Assembly: GCA_947179485.1 (NCBI GenBank)
Contig: OX359247.1
Location: forward strand, 39,346,801 to 39,410,800
Source: Allacma fusca
Taxonomy: Eukaryota > Arthropoda > Collembola > Symphypleona > Sminthuridae
Length of the DNA stretch: 64,000 bases
Direction: 5' to 3'
Part shown: positions 19,296 to 31,900 of the stretch, one piece after another
Layout: each line of letters begins with the position of its first letter
How positions within the stretch are numbered: the first letter of the stretch is position 1
The notes under the pieces: model-generated
Told to the model about the DNA's origin: nothing
The model's input: only the letters and a program-made list of their open reading frames with translations
The model's database searches: none
Made by a program: the position numbers and the translations under genes

Positions 19296-20528
19296 ATGGC
19301 AAATCCAGTTCCACCACCTCCAAATTCTTTATCCTTGCCTGACCCATTCCCCTACGATACTCCTACGGAATTGACGTCCTGGATACGAAGATTTCAGAGG
19401 TTTGTTAAATTAACAAAAATTACAGACGATGAAGAAAAGATAGAGTCCATGCTTTACCATATGAAGGGAAATGCGGATGACATCCGTGATGCATTTCAAC
19501 TGAGTAAAACCGACAATAAGGACTTTGATAAAGTTTGTGCAGCATTCCATGCTTATTTTATAGGCAAAGTGAACGTTTTAGTGGAACTTGTAGTGTTTAA
19601 CTCCCGAGTACAAAGGGAAGGAGAAACGATTGACGAGTTCATCACAGCGCTACATAAGTTAGCCAGCACCTGCAATTATCAGTCTTTACAAGATGAGTTA
19701 ATTCGTGACAGAATACTCACAGGGTGCCAAGATAGAACAGCGTCCATGCAATTACAAGCTAGGGACAAGCTTACTCTTGAAGAGGCAACCACTTATGTCA
19801 AAATGCAAGCAAAGCTAAAAAAACAACAAAATGTTATTTCGGGAAAAACTTCGGACGCGGACAGAGTCTTCATGAAGAAAGGCTCCCGGTTCAAAGGAAA
19901 ACCCAATAACAAATCTACAAACAAATGGGAATGCTACAACTGCGGTGGAGCGAATAAACATTCCAAAGAAGAATGCCCCGCTAAAGAGAAAAAGTGCAAC
20001 AATTGTGGCAAACTTGGCCATTATGCGAAGATGTGTAAATCCAAATCCAAATCTAAACCCAAAGTACATGAAGTTGCTGAGGAGGTTACGGAAATTACGG
20101 ATGACGACTCAGACAACAGTGCTTTTACGGGAGAAGTCAGCAGGATTAACGGGCGGTCAAGTACAACCCCCAACTTGGCTGAAGATCATCCCAAGCGTAG
20201 CTGGTCAACTGCAGTCACGGTGGGAAATGTCCCCATCATCTTCAAACTGGATACCGGTGCGGATTTTACAATAATTCCGGAACACATTTTCCAAACTTCA
20301 CTATCGAGGGCGATTCCTCACCTGAGACCTACAGACCGTGCATTTAGAGCAGCTAACGGTACAGCTCTGCAAATCACTGGTAGGTTTAAAGCTTTATTAT
20401 CTTACAAGGCCCACACAACCAAGGCAGACATTTACGTTGCCATGGGTCTTAGACAGCCGCTATTAGGGCGCAATGAATGCTTGGATTTGAAATTAATCAA
20501 GCTTACAAATAATTCAATTGATATGTGA
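19296..20528 (+). pseudogene. Truncated Gypsy gag-protease frame (copy 1)
   Basis: First 410 codons of the Mag-like Gypsy gag-pol frame, identical to the start of 28949-32017. It includes gag, two CCHC zinc knuckles (CYNCGGANKHSKEEC and CNNCGKLGHYAKMC) and the protease DTGAD motif. The frame ends immediately after the duplication break: the three non-templated junction bases TGA (20526-20528) form the stop codon. RT, RNase H and integrase are missing. Confidence 0.9.
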
Positions 20529-20530
20529 AC

Positions 20531-20692
20531 CTCCAATGTGAAACCATTAAATGCTTTCGACTTGGTCATGAAGCTGTGAACATAAGCGTAAACTTTCTCG
20601 GCCAAAGGATGAACGCTATTTTCATTTGAATCATTTGTCACACATTGTCCACAAACCGCTAGTATGGAGAGAATTCCTGGTAATAACCACAT
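20531..20692 (-). pseudogene. Orphan SEC14-like exon 1 (copy 2)
   Basis: Identical duplicate of exon 1 (signal peptide and N-terminal segment) of the gene at 11039-8637. The duplication break lies in its donor site: GAG|GTAAAT has become GAG|GTTCAC, and the downstream exons are replaced by antisense Gypsy sequence. It cannot encode the lipid-binding domain, but its promoter region (20693 onward) has been duplicated intact. Confidence 0.85.
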
Positions 20693-21231
20693 TGTAAAAT
20701 TTATTTGAGCAAATGTAACACTTTAAACTTATAGATAATTATTACAACAGGAGATTTGCAATCCCAGTAATTTTTGGGAAGATTCTCAGTGCAGCTTGCA
20801 ACTGCACCTCGAACTAACAACTTTTACTTTTAAATATTCAGAAGTGAATCAACTTATTTATATATGATGAAAAATTAGCCGTAGGCTTTAGGGAATTTCC
20901 TTACGAAAACAAACTTTTGTAATTCTTGGTAAAGAAATAGAATTTACCTGATTCTGCTGTCGGTTTTAAAAACTGGAAGCATCAGTTTGCTCCATGTCGG
21001 GATCCAGGACATGTCTCCAATTAAAAAAAATACGATTTTTTAATGGAAAACTGTGACTGTGAGACAAACCCAGAAATATATCCACATAATACGTTGTCCA
21101 TATACATAACTATAATCAGGATTAGTCTGTTTGCATGTCATCAAGGTAAAAACGTGAGGAATTAATGAGATATTTACTAGTTACTCTATTGCACATTTGA
21201 AATCGTGAGTCCCGACCAAAAAAGCGCATCC

Positions 21232-22707
21232 ACAGCTTCGTTACGTTACGTTACACTACCACGAAAGGTTTTAAAAGTGTCGTTAATTATCATTACGTTA
21301 CTAAATATCGTAAGCAAAATTCAGCGTTACCGTTACGTTACTACAAGACAACGGTTATACTCCAGCGTTAGTTTTCGTTACCATTATAAAATATAAAATA
21401 ACCGTTACTCTCCGTTATCGTTATTATTATTGTCCGCTCGTTATAAACTAAAATGTCAAACTAGTGTTGCCAGACGTTCCTGGTATGCAGGAATTGTAGC
21501 GAAAAGGCAATTTACAGTTTCTGTGCAGTTTTTTATTCAGCTGCAATGTGATCCGCTTCCCGACTACCCGATATGGTAATCTCGTCATTTTCCTTTTTTG
21601 AAATTCCTTTTTTCTGCTTTTACTAGCAGCAGTATTCTCCATGATTACTAAAAACTCCGTTAGCACCAAAACTTAATTCTTATGCCGATCACACATCATT
21701 TTTAGGGTGGCGTCAGCCCCGTAGTAAAATAGCCTTGTCCGTACGTCCGTACGTCCATGTGTCCCTACGCACGATTACGCAAAAACTACTGAACCGATTT
21801 CAATGAAATTTTTTATGGGCATTACTTGTATCAAACGTAAGGCTGAGTTCGTATTTGGTTGAAATCGGCCCGATAGTTTTTTCGAAAAATTTCTTGAAAT
21901 TTTGGACTTTATGTCAATGACTGTTATCTCTAAAACTACTGAATCGATTTCAATGAAACGTTTTGTGAATATTGCTTATGTAAATAGTAATGGCTACCGT
22001 ATATGACGTTGAAATCGGCCCAGTAGTTTTTTCAAAAACAAATCTTGAAATTTTGGACTTTATGTCAAATCACTTATCTCTAAAACTACAGAATCGATTT
22101 CAATGAAACTTTTTGTGAATATTGCTTATGTAAAACGTAATGGTTACTGTCTATTTGGTTGAAATCGGCCCGATAATTTTTTCGAAAACAATTCTGAAAT
22201 TTCGAAAAAAACGAAAAATTTTCCTACTTTGACGGCCGCGGCTGACGCCACCCTACGCGAAGCCTCAAATTATCGCGTAGCGATGATTTTTAGTGAGCAA
22301 AAGCGTGTGGATTGAGCAAACCAAAGAGCCAAAAACTTCCTATTGAAATTTCCCATGTTTTCAATAATGCACATAAATGATGTTCCGAGCTCAGGATGTC
22401 CACATCCAACTCAAGTTGTTAACATCCCCCCGTTTATTTGCATGCACAGGTACTTCAAGCAAAGACAATAATAGATGCCAATGCGTAATGCAAAAATATA
22501 TATGTACACGCATCTATTACTTTGATAGCGTTGCGTTACGTTACAATATCGTTTTCTGCTTACACAAGCTGGAACGCTATAGTTACTCCGATAAATGTTT
22601 AGCACACCCTAGTGCCGTTACCGTTACGTTATTATCTGCTCCAAATATAGGCCGTTACGTTAAAAACGGCGTTATTGCGTTATTGTTGGGTAAAAGTAAC
22701 GTAACGG
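21232..22707. mobile_element. CGTTAC-repeat element, duplicate
   Basis: Copy 2 of the element at 11579-13054, with CGTTAC clusters at both ends and the same nested DINE-1-like element. Borders carry the same uncertainty. Confidence 0.5.
21698..22293. mobile_element. DINE-1/Helentron-like element, duplicate
   Basis: Copy 2 of 12045-12640: GGTGGCGTCAGCC end, three internal repeats, inverted GGCTGACGCCACC and the CTACGCGA/TCGCGTAG stem. Confidence 0.6.
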
Positions 22708-23009
22708 GCGCATTACTGATATTAGCATCTGCTTTCTTTTGCTTATTAAATGGCTGTTTTTACATATATAAACCAGACATGTCCAGCCTTCGAAGGCTAG
22801 CCTTCAATGAAGGCTTCATTGAAGGCGGAATATCAATTTTCCGGAGAGTTGGGAAGGGAAGGCGGGATGACTGAATTAATTCTGGAAGGCTAAAGAAAGC
22901 TTTCCTAGTATTAACAGAAAACGGAAGGCGAAGGAAGGAGTCTGTAAAGTAGTCTTCTGCTACTTAGAAGGCTTCACGCATACAATGAACGTTTCTACTG
23001 CTGTAGAGA

Positions 23010-23205
23010 GTACTCTCCCCTCCGCTCCAACTGTTCTGTCGAGTTGGGGGCACCACGCACTAGTTGCGGATGCTTCAATAGGGAATCCTATTGAATTCCT
23101 CAATCCCTTTCAATAGGGATTCAATAGGATTCCCTATTGAAGCATCCGCAACTAGTGCGTGGTGCCCCCAACTCGACAGAACAGTTGGAGCGGAGGTGAG
23201 AGTAC
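23010..23205. repeat. 87-bp-arm inverted repeat, duplicate
   Basis: Copy 2 of the hairpin at 13357-13552, with the same spacer and arm mismatch. Confidence 0.9.
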
Positions 23206-23779
23206 GTACGTATTAAATTTAAAATAGTAAATGGTGATTATAAATAAAATGTATAGTATAAGAGTGTTATAAGTGAATACATTGTGTGTAAATGTTTGTG
23301 AGAATTATCATTATTGTCATGAGTAATAAGTATTAATTATTTGTATAGTAGATTTCATGAAATTGGTTGGCGCCGTTGTGGATAGGAGTTATGTAGCTGC
23401 TAATTCATGGAGTCATGGAGAATTCTTCAGCTGGAGTTTCAGAGGACTATTCTGCAGAATGTAAATTTTTCTAGAACTCAAAAATATACATGAATTAGTA
23501 TTATCTTTTGACTATAAAAATGTAACCCAGTATTTTTGTGTTTCTACAGGGTGACAACAATTTTGGTGATTCTGATTTCATCACTGATGGAAAAACAGTT
23601 GTGACGAATTTCATCGTGATAGTTGTGTAAGATAGGGCGAAGGGTCTGCGGGCTGATACCCTTGCGGTCCGTAGATCCCGGGAATTTATCTATGATGCCG
23701 GTTATGGTGTAATGGGGTCGTCTTGCATTATGAACACTCGTTACTTGTGTGTCAAATTAATTTAAATTGCGGTTCAAGT

Positions 23780-24295
23780 CAGGGTTGGTTTGGTTTAAAC
23801 CATATGATTTAAACCATGGTTTAAACCATGGTTTAAACCAAACGGTTTTTTTGTAAAAACCAATGGTTTAAACCAAACACCTGAAATGTTAATATTTTCA
23901 ATCCAAAATGCTTATATTTCGTTGAACACAAAACTTGTGATATTGTGTAGTTAAACTTTAGTGAAGTAAATAATACTATTAGCTTTTAGTCTTGTACATT
24001 TAGAAATTCGGAATCGTTTGTAAAATGAAAAATGCCAAACTTGTGTTTATGCTGCAAAGTTATCGTTAAAATTACATCTAAATTATTAAATATTTAATGC
24101 TTTGTGATACTTACTGAGTTTGGGAAATAAGTAAATTTGTTCAAATTCACATGTTTTTGCATATTAATGAATGTTTTGGATTGAAAATTTGTTTAAACCA
24201 AAAAACCTGGTTTAAACCAAAAGAAACCCGGTTTAAACCAAAAAAACCTGGTTGTTTGGTTTTTTTGAAAAAAACCAAAAAAACCCCCAACCCTG
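23780..24295. mobile_element. hAT MITE with GGTTTAAACC repeats, duplicate
   Basis: Copy 2 of 14127-14642 with the same flanking GTTCAAGT/GTTAAAGT. It arose by the segmental duplication, not by a new insertion. Confidence 0.8.
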
Positions 24296-24676
24296 GTTAA
24301 AGTGCTCCGCGGGACTCGGAAACCTTTGCCCGTGCATGGTATTCTATTGCTTAATAATGCTGGTCGGGTCCATTATACTTGGGGATAAGATGAATTACCG
24401 AGAATGGAATATTCTTGAGTTCCATAATTGTTCTTTTGATTTTCTATTAAAATTGTGTTGAGTAAAATTTGGTCAGTAGGTCTGATGGAATTTATGAACA
24501 CCGAATAAGCATTGAATGGAACAAATTTTCCACTGCAGCTGTATGATGTTTTGTAGATCTTCGAAATCCTTCGTCTTTTGGTGTATCAATATTTGAAGGA
24601 ATTATTTTTTGAGTCTTCCTCTAAAAGTTGTCGTTGAGTTCTACAAACTCTTTTCGTAGGTAAGACTCTGAATGTT

Positions 24677-26548
24677 CTAAGAATTAAGTAGTGATGCTGG
24701 TTCAGACGTAGAATTTTCAATAAGAGCAGGCAGGTCATTAGATGCATCTTTAGAAGGGTTTAGCACCAATGGGGGAAGGTCACCTCTTGGGGGAGGGGGG
24801 CCTTCCATAGGGGGTGGGGGGTTTGTGGGTCCCCCGGAATCGTAAGGTCCTATACGGGTCATGCCCGATTTTTCTTGCTCTAAAGACTTTTTTCACTTTC
24901 CAAGGCAAATTTTCACGGTCAGGTGAGGTCACAGGACCTGTAGAGGCAATTGGATCTTTTGTTAAATTTTGTAAACTTGTTGACGGCTCCGGAATTGGAG
25001 TCGGATGTGCTGTGCTCAATAAAGATGGTGGTTGGAACCAGTTGGGACGTTCAAAAAATGTCTTAAACCTTGATACGTGTACTGTCATTGTTTTTATAGC
25101 TGTGACGGTGAGACGACTTATTGTATAATTAACTTCGGACGGAATGTCTATGATGCTGAAAGGTCCCTTCCATCGGGGAAGAAGTTTTGTGCTTGTTTTT
25201 GGCTGAATTGAAGTATGCTCTAATAGCACATTATCTCCGATTTCATATGTATCTGTGAGTTTATTTTTGTTAACTCGTGCAGCATATTTTTCTCGATGGC
25301 ATGTAAGAATGTCATGTGTTGATTTCCATAGTTCACCCATATTTTGGATATTCTGGTTTTCTGGTGAGTATGTGGGAAATGCATTTTTTAAAGGTGTGCG
25401 AGCATAGAACCCATGTAACAGAAAGAACGGGGTGTACCCGTGAGAGGTATGTGGCGTGTTATTGAGATGGAAGGTTAGAGCAGGTAGCGCCACAGGCCAG
25501 TCAGCCTTATCCTCAGCATTGTACATGGCGATAGAATCTCCAAAATTTTGATGTGTCCTTTCAACGAGCCCTTGGCTCTGCGGATGAAACGTAGTGGAAA
25601 ATTGCATGTTAAACGCAAACATTTTGGAAAGTTCAGTGATCACGGAATTATTAAATTCGGTACCCTGGTCAGTCTGTATAATTTCGGGTAGTGAGTACAA
25701 ACAGGCGAGTTTATTGCAGATAAAATTCGTAATTGTTTTGGCATCTGCTACTAAGACAACGTCAGTAACTAGAAATTTTGTCAAATAACAGATGGCTGTG
25801 ATTATGTACCGTGGGCGGCCGACTTGATTTGTTAGTGGACCTTGGATGTCCATTTGAACTCTCTCAAAAGGGCGGAGAGGAATTGGAATGTATTGGAATT
25901 CTCCTGGTAGTTTTTAACCTCTGGGTGCTTGTCGCTCCTGGCAGATTGTACAAGATTGAATGAATATGTGAAGGTCTTGAGACATGGTTCTCCAGTAAAA
26001 ACGTTTTTGTAGGTTCTGTAAAGTCATGGTGTGTCCCATATGGCACACAGGATTGTGATGATTTTGAATCATGTCAGGGACCATCTGCTTGGGTATGACA
26101 ATGAGCGAGGTTTCACCTTGTTTTGAATCATATTTGTCCAAAATAGAGTCAATTAAGGTATACTTTGACTTCAACTTCCAAGTTGTGGTAGTTTCGTAAT
26201 TATTTTTTCAATGGCTGGGTCATTTAGTTGTTCTTCTAGGAGAGTAGAAATGCTGATGGCGTGGATGGTGAGACAGGCTTTATTATCTGTTTCTGAGTGT
26301 TCAGGCTCTGCAAATGGATTTCTGCTCAGACAATCAGCTACACTACGTGTGGTACCTTTAACATATTGAATGGTTATGTCATAGGGCATAAGTAGTAACT
26401 GGAGACGTTGGAGCTTCGCGTCCAAGTCATCTTTGGTCTTCATGATGTAACAGAGGCTATGATGATCTGTCTTCACTGTGAAGGGAATGCCTAAGAGGAA
26501 TTCTTTGAGCTTCATGGTAGCCCTTGTGATGGCTAATAATTCTAGGCA
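24677..26548 (-). mobile_element. Ty3/Gypsy RNase H-integrase remnant, duplicate
   Basis: Copy 2 of 15024-16895 with the same frameshift and in-frame TAA. It carries the one base difference I noticed between the copies (A at 25113 where copy 1 has C at 15460), just inside the integrase C-terminal part. Confidence 0.85.
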
Positions 26549-28948
26549 ATCAAAAAAGGCCTTTGGTTATAAGACTGGTTTAAATCTCCCATTAAATGCC
26601 AGAACTGACTATTGTCAGAATATATACAAGAATGCCGTCACAACCAATACACAGTGTCAGGAGATTTTCTATATTTTGAAATCTGCGAGATATATAAGAA
26701 CAGTATTTTAAATCCAGGCCCTGTTTTACACGTTCGAAGGAAAAGTACTTTCCCCCGCACCGTTACTCTAGGCGTTTTTAATAGAGTTCGAGCACATCAA
26801 GTCAACTGACTGCTTCCATAGCTTTTTAGTAAATCTAACAATGAGTAAATCTAATTGAGCAATGTGTAATATTATATGAATATGCCCACTGAGCTAAATT
26901 TTTGCTTAGACTTACTGCACTGTTTTCATTTTCTGCTTCCTCATCCAAATCTGAATCCACATTTTAAACTTCAAACATATCGTAGTCTACAACTATATTA
27001 TCTTGTTGTGTAATGGGACCAGCATTATTTGTAATAACTGACGAAAAATCTTCCACTAAACTCTTATCAATATTACGAACTGTTGCAAGTAACAAATCTC
27101 TTTCTTTATCAATTTTACGCTGTTTTGATCGAGTACTAATACAAAACCCCGTTTCTGTATTAAATAGTTATAATACACTTAGTTAATATAATTCACTAAT
27201 TGTCAGACAGTTCTTCAACAGTGGGTTGATTAGATACTTGTTGTTGGCATGCTGGACGTTCTCCGCGTCGATCTCCGGAGCCACCAAACCACTTTGGCAC
27301 ACACTTGTCTACCTCCGATTCAGTTGGGGAGGTGGATTATGATTTCGGTCTCAAGCTCGCTAGAAACAAGTTATGTTTCAAAATGATTTACAACTGAATT
27401 TGCACAAATTACCGTGCTTGATGTTTTTTACAAGTGCACTTATTAATATCCAAAGAATGATTGAATAGCGTTTTACCAATTAAGCATAGTCGCATACGAT
27501 GACTCTTGAAGCTTATTTTCTCATTTGCTCCGGAACAATTTACATCACGAGCAAGCTCTGGGGAAACAATTCTCTCCAAAATCCGCCGAATACAATCTTT
27601 TAAGCTGGAACCTCCAATTCCCTTCAGATAATTTGACTGATTTTTTTGAAATATTATTATAATTTTGTTTATTTTGATAATCCAGTGCAGTTGTAGTTCA
27701 AAACTAAATTTAGAAAGGCTCCAGTGGCTTGCAATTTTTCAAAGAAACAAATAAATCGACAACATTACACTCAAAATTAAAAATTGCAATCGTAGTAATA
27801 CTAATAATAATTAGCAGGCGTTGGTAAGTCAATTAACCGAGAATCCTTACTTAAGTACTATCTTCGATTGTACTTTTAAAAAGTAATATTAAAATGATGA
27901 AAATATTCATCCGTAAAGCACAATATACATTTTGAAACAATTTTATGGGAATATGGTATTTAGAATACATTAGGTAAGTCCAGAATTATTATCCAATATG
28001 AGCTCAAATTTAAAACACTTTTCATTTCTGCTGTGATAATTACCCTTAATCATTATTTTTATTATAATGATGTTCGTACCAGTTTATTTTGATTCTCTGG
28101 CGACTGTAGCCAATTCTGAAGAATCGCAAAAGATTTCCCGTCAGAAAGAGGAAGTCCTACACCCAAGGGAAGGCCGAGATCTTTCACTGTTAGGGGCGAC
28201 ATCATACTCTAATTTTCCGAGAGCGATCTTTTCAAAATCTTAAGAAAAGAGTAATTCCTATCAGCTGAGATATGTAGTAACAATATAATGCATATGTCAT
28301 TCTAAAACATGTGAAAGTAGATACTATTTTACTTTGAAATTCCAAACGCAATTTTTCGAATTCATCGCCTAAAAGCTCCAGCCTTGTAACGACTTTCTGC
28401 AACGTCTGGTGGTCGTTATCAATACCGTTGTTGTCGGGTGTATTAGTATTTGAATAAACATCTTCAGTAACCGTAAATACATTTGCGTCGGCCCAATTTC
28501 TGGATCAAGAACTACAAACTTATTGTCACATGTAGAGGGAAAATGATGTCATAATGAAACAAAACAAGTAGCATTAAATAATTACTTTTATGCTACTATG
28601 ATCGAGGAGAGAATTGTTTCAAGTCGTTTTGAGGAAACTACAATTCATTGCAATTTAGGAAAACATGTTCCCAAACTGCGTGTTAAGTTGGTCATAGTTT
28701 TTAGAAATTCAATTCATTGCTGTTTCAATGATAAATTTCTGTATTTAAAAATAATTTAGAAATTCCAAATCCGTTGCTTCAAAGATGTTCCCAATATTGG
28801 CGTGTTCTTCAGAAAGGGAATTGATTTCTGCAATGGCTGATATACTGCTCACACTAACTGCAGCCAAATTGTTTTCGCCGTCAATTACTTTTCGCAAAGT
28901 TTTCTCGAGTTCAACGACTTTCAAGTCCTATTTTCTTCACTTTTTAAA

Positions 28949-31900
28949 ATGGCAAATCCAGTTCCACCACCTCCAAATTCTTTATCCTTGCCTGACCCAT
29001 TCCCCTACGATACTCCTACGGAATTGACGTCCTGGATACGAAGATTTCAGAGGTTTGTTAAATTAACAAAAATTACAGACGATGAAGAAAAGATAGAGTC
29101 CATGCTTTACCATATGAAGGGAAATGCGGATGACATCCGTGATGCATTTCAACTGAGTAAAACCGACAATAAGGACTTTGATAAAGTTTGTGCAGCATTC
29201 CATGCTTATTTTATAGGCAAAGTGAACGTTTTAGTGGAACTTGTAGTGTTTAACTCCCGAGTACAAAGGGAAGGAGAAACGATTGACGAGTTCATCACAG
29301 CGCTACATAAGTTAGCCAGCACCTGCAATTATCAGTCTTTACAAGATGAGTTAATTCGTGACAGAATACTCACAGGGTGCCAAGATAGAACAGCGTCCAT
29401 GCAATTACAAGCTAGGGACAAGCTTACTCTTGAAGAGGCAACCACTTATGTCAAAATGCAAGCAAAGCTAAAAAAACAACAAAATGTTATTTCGGGAAAA
29501 ACTTCGGACGCGGACAGAGTCTTCATGAAGAAAGGCTCCCGGTTCAAAGGAAAACCCAATAACAAATCTACAAACAAATGGGAATGCTACAACTGCGGTG
29601 GAGCGAATAAACATTCCAAAGAAGAATGCCCCGCTAAAGAGAAAAAGTGCAACAATTGTGGCAAACTTGGCCATTATGCGAAGATGTGTAAATCCAAATC
29701 CAAATCTAAACCCAAAGTACATGAAGTTGCTGAGGAGGTTACGGAAATTACGGATGACGACTCAGACAACAGTGCTTTTACGGGAGAAGTCAGCAGGATT
29801 AACGGGCGGTCAAGTACAACCCCCAACTTGGCTGAAGATCATCCCAAGCGTAGCTGGTCAACTGCAGTCACGGTGGGAAATGTCCCCATCATCTTCAAAC
29901 TGGATACCGGTGCGGATTTTACAATAATTCCGGAACACATTTTCCAAACTTCACTATCGAGGGCGATTCCTCACCTGAGACCTACAGACCGTGCATTTAG
30001 AGCAGCTAACGGTACAGCTCTGCAAATCACTGGTAGGTTTAAAGCTTTATTATCTTACAAGGCCCACACAACCAAGGCAGACATTTACGTTGCCATGGGT
30101 CTTAGACAGCCGCTATTAGGGCGCAATGAATGCTTGGATTTGAAATTAATCAAGCTTACAAATAATTCAATTGATATGGTAGGAAGCTACACTAGCGTAG
30201 TTCCTCAGTCAGAATTTCCAAAATTATTTCAGGGTTTAGGGACCATGTCCCAACCTTATACAATTAGGCTTAAAGAAGGGGCACAGCCTTACGCTATAGC
30301 CCAGCCTAGAAAAGTTGCAATCCCACTTCTTGATAACCTCAAGGCAGAGTTAAACAAGTTAGTGAAGCAACAAGTAATTAAACCCATAGATGAGCCAACT
30401 GAGTGGTGCTCACCCATTGTGGTTGTTAAGAAACCCAATGGGGAGATAAGACTTTGTAAGGATTTCACAAAGTTAAATGAATCCATAGCTAGGGAATACC
30501 ACCCCATGCCAATAGTCTCAGAGACATTAGCTAAGATTCAGGGAGTAGTTATTTTCTCTAAAGGTGACAATCGTCAAGGATTTCACCAAATCAAATTAGC
30601 AGAGGCTAGTCAGAAGTTAACTACTTTTATCACTCCTTTTGGGAGATATTGCTGCTTAAGACTACCCTTCGGTATTAGCAGTGCTCCAGAGCACTACCAG
30701 AAGAGAATGTCAGAAGCATTAACTGGACTACCTGTCATACATCATACTGATGACTGGCTTGTGTGGGGACGCACACAAGAGGAACATGACCGAAACCTTA
30801 GACTGGTTTTACAACGTCTACAGGACAAAGGCATTACATTGAATGCCGACAAGTGTGAATTCGGCGCCAAGCAAGTTAAATTCCTAGGGCATATCGTAAC
30901 AGCCAATGGAATTAGCATTGATCCTAAACGGCTAAAAGCCATCAAGAATTTACCTACACCCAAGGACACTTCTGACGTTAGAAGTTTCGTAGGATTCGTT
31001 ATGTACGTGGGACAGTTCATTCCGAACTTGTCCGCAACAATGCAGCCCTTATACGCATTATTACAAAAGGATGCAGAGTTCAAGTGGGGGAGTATAGAAA
31101 AGCAAGCACATGCCACGTTAATAAGCCTATTAACGTCCGCCCCTGTGTTAGCGATCTATAACCCTAACTCTCCAACTACAGTCTCAACTGATGCTTCATC
31201 GTATGGCTTAGGCGCAATCCTCAAGCAGAAGCAACCAGATGGCAACTGGAGACTAGTGGCGTGTGCATCTCGCACACTCTCAGCCGCTGAGAAGAATTAT
31301 GCTCAGATCGAGAAGGAGTGTTTAGGAATAGTATGGGCCACCGAGAAATTCCAAGTATTTCTCACTGGTCTACAGTTTCAGGTCGAAACGGACCATAAGC
31401 CACTACTGGCGATACTGAAGACAAAACACTTGGACGAGTTATCACCTCGACTCCAAAGATTCAGATTACGTATGATGAGATACGACTTTACGATATATCA
31501 CACTCCAGGGAAGAACCTGATAGCAGCCGACTTTTTGTCACGGCACCCACTACCTACAGTGGGTAATCAAGACTTCACAGCAGATTGCGATGCCGCTATC
31601 TCATTATTTATTGATTCTCTACCAAGCACTATGCTTACCAAGCTTGAGGAAATCAAGGAGGCTCAACAGAAGGACGCTATATGTCAACAATTAGCGGAAT
31701 ACAGCCGTTCCAACTGGCCTCCCCTCAAGAAATTACCTGACAATTTGAGGAAATTTTACGCTCATAAGGAGGACATCACTGTCCAGGGAAACTTACTGAT
31801 GCGAGGCAACCGCCTCATCATTCCCAAGCTTTTGCATGCCGACATGCTCCAACGTGTCCATGCAGGGCACATGGGAATTTCCAAGGCAAGAGCCAGGGCC

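Larger units (their letters stand above)
10876..20525. repeat. Tandem segmental duplication, copy 1 (9,650 bp)
   Basis: This segment recurs at 20529-30178, offset 9,653 bp, in direct orientation. Identity starts at 10876/20529 (base before differs, T versus A) and ends at 20525/30178 (base after differs, T versus G). Open frames throughout the two copies are identical, apart from one difference I noticed (C at 15460, A at 25113). The left border falls in the donor splice site of SEC14 exon 1; the right border lies inside the Gypsy gag-pol frame. Copy 1 therefore keeps the complete SEC14-like gene but only a truncated Gypsy element. Confidence 0.95.
20529..30178. repeat. Tandem segmental duplication, copy 2 (9,650 bp)
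   Basis: Second copy of 10876-20525, directly adjacent in the same orientation after a 3-bp insert TGA. Here the right border continues into the complete Gypsy pol frame, so this copy preserves the original right flank, whereas copy 1 preserves the original left flank (the rest of the SEC14-like gene). Confidence 0.95.
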
